Shown: positions 60,901 through 64,000 of the stretch, piece by piece
How positions within the stretch are numbered: position 1 is the first letter of the stretch
How the letters are laid out: each line of letters begins with the position of its first letter
Source: Sycobia sp. Sy_11
Taxonomy: Eukaryota > Arthropoda > Insecta > Hymenoptera > Epichrysomallidae
Direction: 5' to 3'
Length of the DNA stretch: 64,000 nucleotides
NCBI GenBank assembly: GCA_018907035.1
Contig: JACCIC010000035.1
Location: 682,001 to 746,000 of the forward strand
The notes under the pieces: model-generated
The model's input: the letters and a program-made list of their open reading frames with translations, nothing else
What the model was told of the DNA's origin: nothing
The model's database searches: none
Program-made: the position numbers and the translations under genes

Positions 60901-62430
60901 AAATATCGATGGAGGCATCGGCGATTGAAAGAAGATGGGCAACTAAGGGTTCGGTTCGCTCGAGGCCGCATCCATTAAACGGAGCTTAGTCGAGTTGCCG
61001 GCCTCGAGAGTGGCCTTCTCGCCTGCTTCGTCCACTCCCCGCGCGCTCGCGGCAAAACCGCCAACGAAGGTCGCCGCCCCCCTCCCCGGAGTATGCGGGA
61101 GCCGGCCGCAGCGGCCCTTTCCCCTCTAAGATCGAGCGTCCCGCGCCGAGGGTCACCGCGCGCGCCGCTCCAAGCCGCGGATCTCCCCCGCCTCCACCCC
61201 CCTGCGTTTTCGCATCCTTTTCCGGCCGACTGCCGCGTACACCGACCGGCGCTCGAGTTCTCGCGGTCGGCCGCCAAATTCACTCGGGCTCGTTGCCTTT
61301 TTAACGCTTCGCGGCGCGGAGCCGTCGCCCGGGGCAAAAACGGTCATCGTGCCTTGGGCGGTGGTAATTCCGGCGACGGAGCTTTTTCGCCGAGACCGCG
61401 CAGCCGGAGCTTTTCGCAAGCTCGTTGCCACCGTCTTCGTCGAGCGCTAGGAGAGCCATTGATGCTTCGCTTCGGGACATCGGGTTGGCGCCCTACAACC
61501 TCACCGCCCCACACCCTAGCCGTGCCGCCGAAGAAATCCCCAGTCCGTCAAATAAATTCAATAAAAGTCAAGCCCAACGGCGGTCCGGCTCCCGGCTAAA
61601 TCGCCCCTGGCTCGGCGTAGGTGCGCGAACGTTCGTCGGCTCGTAAGTAAGTCGTGGAGGCGGAGGCGGGCACGGGGCGAGCTCGTTCATGCGAAAAGGA
61701 CATCGAAGGGCCGAGGCTCGTAAGGTTCCGGGCGAGACGCCGAGCCGCGGCTCGACGAGGGGCCGAGGGGCTCGCGCGAGAGGGCCGGAATCGCCGTAGA
61801 TCGCTCCGCCGGCCGTGCGGACTCAGAGGTGCCCTTAGTAGCTTCCCGCGGCCCGGGCGTGCTTTACTATCGCTCGTCACGACAGCAGCCGCGGTCGAAC
61901 GGGGCGTGCGGCGCGGGGGGGGGGGCGCATGGAAGGAGTCGCCCCGCCGCTACGCCCCAGTGGGTCAAGCGATGCGCGGCGCACGAGCGTTATAGGAAGT
62001 CGCTCGTCGCCCCCTCCCCTCCCGCCACACGGCTTCCACGGACGCCCTCGCGCAGTGAGCAACGACGTCCACTGGTGGGCTGTATGTGTTTGTTTTGGGG
62101 CGGGGGGGGGGGTGGAAGGGGTGCGGGAGAGATATAGCGGAGCCAGGAGTATTGTCGCCGGAAGTCTCCTCCGGGACTGGCGAGGATGGAGTAGGGGTAA
62201 TTGGATAGAGGAGATCGAGAGCAGCCTGCAGCTATCCCTATTTAGAGAATGTGCCTCTCCACTGTCTCTCTCTCTCTCTCTCTCTGTCTTTTCCAGACAC
62301 GAGCTTTACTGGACCATGAATCGCGAGTGCCAGCCACTCTACTTCGCTACTTTTCTCCTCGTGCCGCTGTTTAATGCCACCGATACTGGCCAAAGAATTT
62401 TCCTTCTTCCGCTCCCTACCGTCTTATATT
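60901..62430. other. GC-rich non-coding patch
   Basis: GC-rich, CpG-dense DNA with a G11 run (61915-61925), a 14-bp palindrome CGAGCCG/CGGCTCG (61741-61754) and a (TC)n tract near the right edge. Frames up to 169 codons are compositional. Confidence 0.5.
62264..62285. repeat. (TC)n microsatellite
   Basis: About eleven TC units. Confidence 0.94.
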
Positions 62431-63112
62431 TTTTTTGATCTTTCCAGTACCTGTGAAAAGACTAATCCCTTTATTTCATTATTATTTAATATTTTTTCTT
62501 TCCAGTATTCAATTTGCCTTTGATTTATTGGTTTTGGGGTTCAAAAATAAAAAGCAAAATTTTATTACATCATCTAATTTAAAATTTTACCTAATTTTAT
62601 AAGTTTTGGAATTACTGATTAACGTATTTGATATCCATTGCGATGAATTTCAATGTTTATGCTCGATACTCCAACTAGATATGCGCGTATGAAGCAAATT
62701 ATAACGGATTACAGTAGAACATCAAAGTATAATTCATTATGCTCCTGCGCCAAGAGAGATTACTCATCCAAAAAAAGAAATAAAGTCTTTTGAGAATTTT
62801 TAGAATTCTAGATTTTCTCAAAAAATAAAGTTGTTTTTGATGAATAAATAGTGTATGACTGTAGTTTATGCAGCCAAAATAAGTTTGTGAAGTGCATGTT
62901 CCGATATCTGAAGTTAAAACATTATAAATACAAGAATATCGGTAGTTTAATTATTAAATACACTTCCCTTTTTACGATTTTCCAAACTTCCATTTGCGTC
63001 GTATCTTGCCTATGAACGATAAATTCAATAATTCAATTTAATATAAAATCGAAGTAGATTAAATTAGATAGTACTTAAAAATTAAAAATTGTACCTAAGT
63101 CGACTTTGTGAA

Positions 63113-63258
63113 TTAAATTAATAAATATTTAATCTAACATATATTTTATCTAACAGTCTTACAGTTTTTATACTACAACATTTTATACTCATATAATGAC
63201 ATAGACTGTCCTTGTTTATAATCACCCCCGAAGAATCTGAAATAGAAATTACTAGAAA
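63113..63258 (+). repeat. Left terminal inverted repeat of MITE
   Basis: The left arm carries extra bases around CTAACAGTCTTACAG that the right arm lacks. Confidence 0.75.
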
Positions 63259-63363
63259 ATATAACATGACTTGAAAATATTAAAAATAAACTATATTCAA
63301 TGTTAGTAAACCACAACTTGAGTTTCGTCCTTAAAGGTGAAAATTGATTATTTTATTTTTATT

Positions 63364-63495
63364 ATTTTTGTAGTAATTTATATTTCAGATTGTTCAGGGG
63401 TGATAATAAAAAAGGACAGTCTGTCTGTCATTATATTAGTATAATATATTATTGTATAAAGACTGTAAGATGAATAAAAATTTTTATTAATTTAA
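63364..63495 (-). repeat. Right terminal inverted repeat of MITE
   Basis: The right arm carries GACAGACAGACTGTCC (minus strand) where the left arm has GACATAGACTGTCC. The 259-378 copy, which has GACAGACAGTCTGTCC, resembles the right arm here. Confidence 0.75.
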
Positions 63496-63905
63496 GGGAG
63501 TACGTAAAATTTGAAATAAGTTTCAATAGGTGAAATTAAAAGAGTAAGCAAATAAATCACGAATCAAAATAAAATATGAAATATTATGAAATATTTACAT
63601 AATAGTTCATCAGTTTAGCTTAACCAAAGAAATAAAATGCAAAATAAAAAAATCAGATAATTGCACATTTCTTGCTGGCCTTTTTTAATAATTGAAAAAA
63701 GTGATACTCCCAAATCGATAATACCACTAAAAAGATGTAATGCTATTGTCATTCGATTAATAAAAAAGTTAAATAAATTATTTAGACGATATTTTTGTAT
63801 TACGAATTATGAATTATTTTAGAAGAGTAATAAAAATGAATTTTCATAAAAGAATTTATTATTCAAATTTGTCTGTAGAATAATAATGCACACTGATTGA
63901 GGAAA

Positions 63906-63960
63906 TTTATATTATATATTTACAGGAGAATGACTTTATATTATATATTTACAGGAGAAT
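63906..63960. repeat. 29-bp tandem duplication
   Basis: Twenty-six bases at 63906-63931 are repeated exactly at 63935-63960, a period of 29. The unit is TTTATATTATATATT followed by TACAGGAGAAT. Perfect identity suggests a recent event. Confidence 0.92.
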
Positions 63961-64000
63961 TTTCCTAGATCATCAATACGTAATGATAAAATAATAAATT

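Larger units (their letters stand above)
63113..63495. mobile_element. MITE-like inverted-repeat element, about 383 bp
   Basis: The left arm (63113 to about 63258) is the reverse complement of the right arm (about 63364 to 63495) with small gaps. By eye about four in five positions agree in the inner 100 bases, including ATATAATGACA, AGACTGTCC, ATCACCCC and AATCTGAAATA. Both ends are TTAAATTAATAAA on their own strand. The spacer is about 105 bases and has no coding capacity. Long arms, short non-coding centre, AT-rich setting and several dispersed arms in the window fit a non-autonomous DNA transposon. The TTAA at each end could be a duplicated target, as in piggyBac-type elements, but it is also part of the inverted repeat, so the superfamily stays open. 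Confidence 0.8.
62431..64000. other. AT-rich non-coding patch with MITE
   Basis: The AT-rich right end of the window. It contains the complete MITE-like element (63113-63495) and a 29-bp tandem duplication (63906-63960). No open frame of any size. Confidence 0.65.

Noticed and set aside
1..64000. CRISPR array, bacterial operon or prophage
   Set aside because: No spaced direct repeats of CRISPR type, no ribosome-binding sites or compact gene order. The sequence is plainly eukaryotic non-coding DNA.

Overview
This is eukaryotic nuclear DNA in which I can support no protein-coding gene, no intact tRNA or rRNA gene, no CRISPR array and no prokaryotic-type operon. The longest open frames are shadows of low-complexity sequence: Arg-Glu runs from (GA)n, Ser-Leu runs from (TC)n, Tyr-Ile runs from (TA)n, Thr-His runs from (CA)n, and Pro/Arg/Ala-rich frames from CpG-rich DNA. 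The dense simple repeats, very high CpG content of the GC-rich patches, short interspersed repeats and lack of genes suggest an arthropod, most likely an insect. A hymenopteran (ant, wasp or bee) is my best guess, but no marker gene in the window proves it. The stretch is best read as intergenic DNA or a very large intron.

The layout is a striking mosaic. About 20 GC-rich, CpG-rich patches (0.3 to 4 kb) alternate with AT-rich patches (0.2 to 1.6 kb), often with boundaries only tens of bases wide. GC-rich patches include 0.69-1.5, 2.24-4.85, 5.33-5.95, 6.78-7.55, 8.6-10.3, 11.7-13.1, 13.6-14.6, 16.3-18.1, 18.85-21.3, 22.65-24.6, 29.2-29.8, 32.4-33.2, 34.85-35.8, 36.8-37.5, 38.3-40.6, 41.6-43.6, 44.75-45.5, 46.2-47.9, 49.2-53.4 (the longest), 58.9-60.7 and 60.9-62.4 kb. 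About 25 (GA)n/(TC)n tracts lie in GC-rich or intermediate DNA and none in the AT-rich patches. (TA)n tracts lie in both or at boundaries.

The AT-rich patches carry the transposon debris. An inverted-repeat (MITE-like) element of about 383 bp is complete at 63113-63495, and single diverged arms of the same family lie at 259-378, 8403-8515, 18335-18462 and 27220-27345, with a doubtful one near 14.87 kb. A tRNA-derived SINE on the minus strand (28894-29097) has a tRNA-like head, an A-rich tail and a 9-bp target-site duplication, which makes it the best-supported discrete element here.

Other structure not explained by genes: a perfect 11-bp hairpin with a 4-base loop (3090-3115) and a perfect 22-bp palindrome (3241-3262) about 130 bp apart, a 13-bp hairpin at 33126-33166, an 11-bp hairpin at 16151-16181, a GGCC palindrome at 43388-43407, G-quadruplex-type runs, several minisatellites and trinucleotide arrays. 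I found no convincing new genetic system. The most useful leads are the repeat families, the compositional mosaic and the hairpins.
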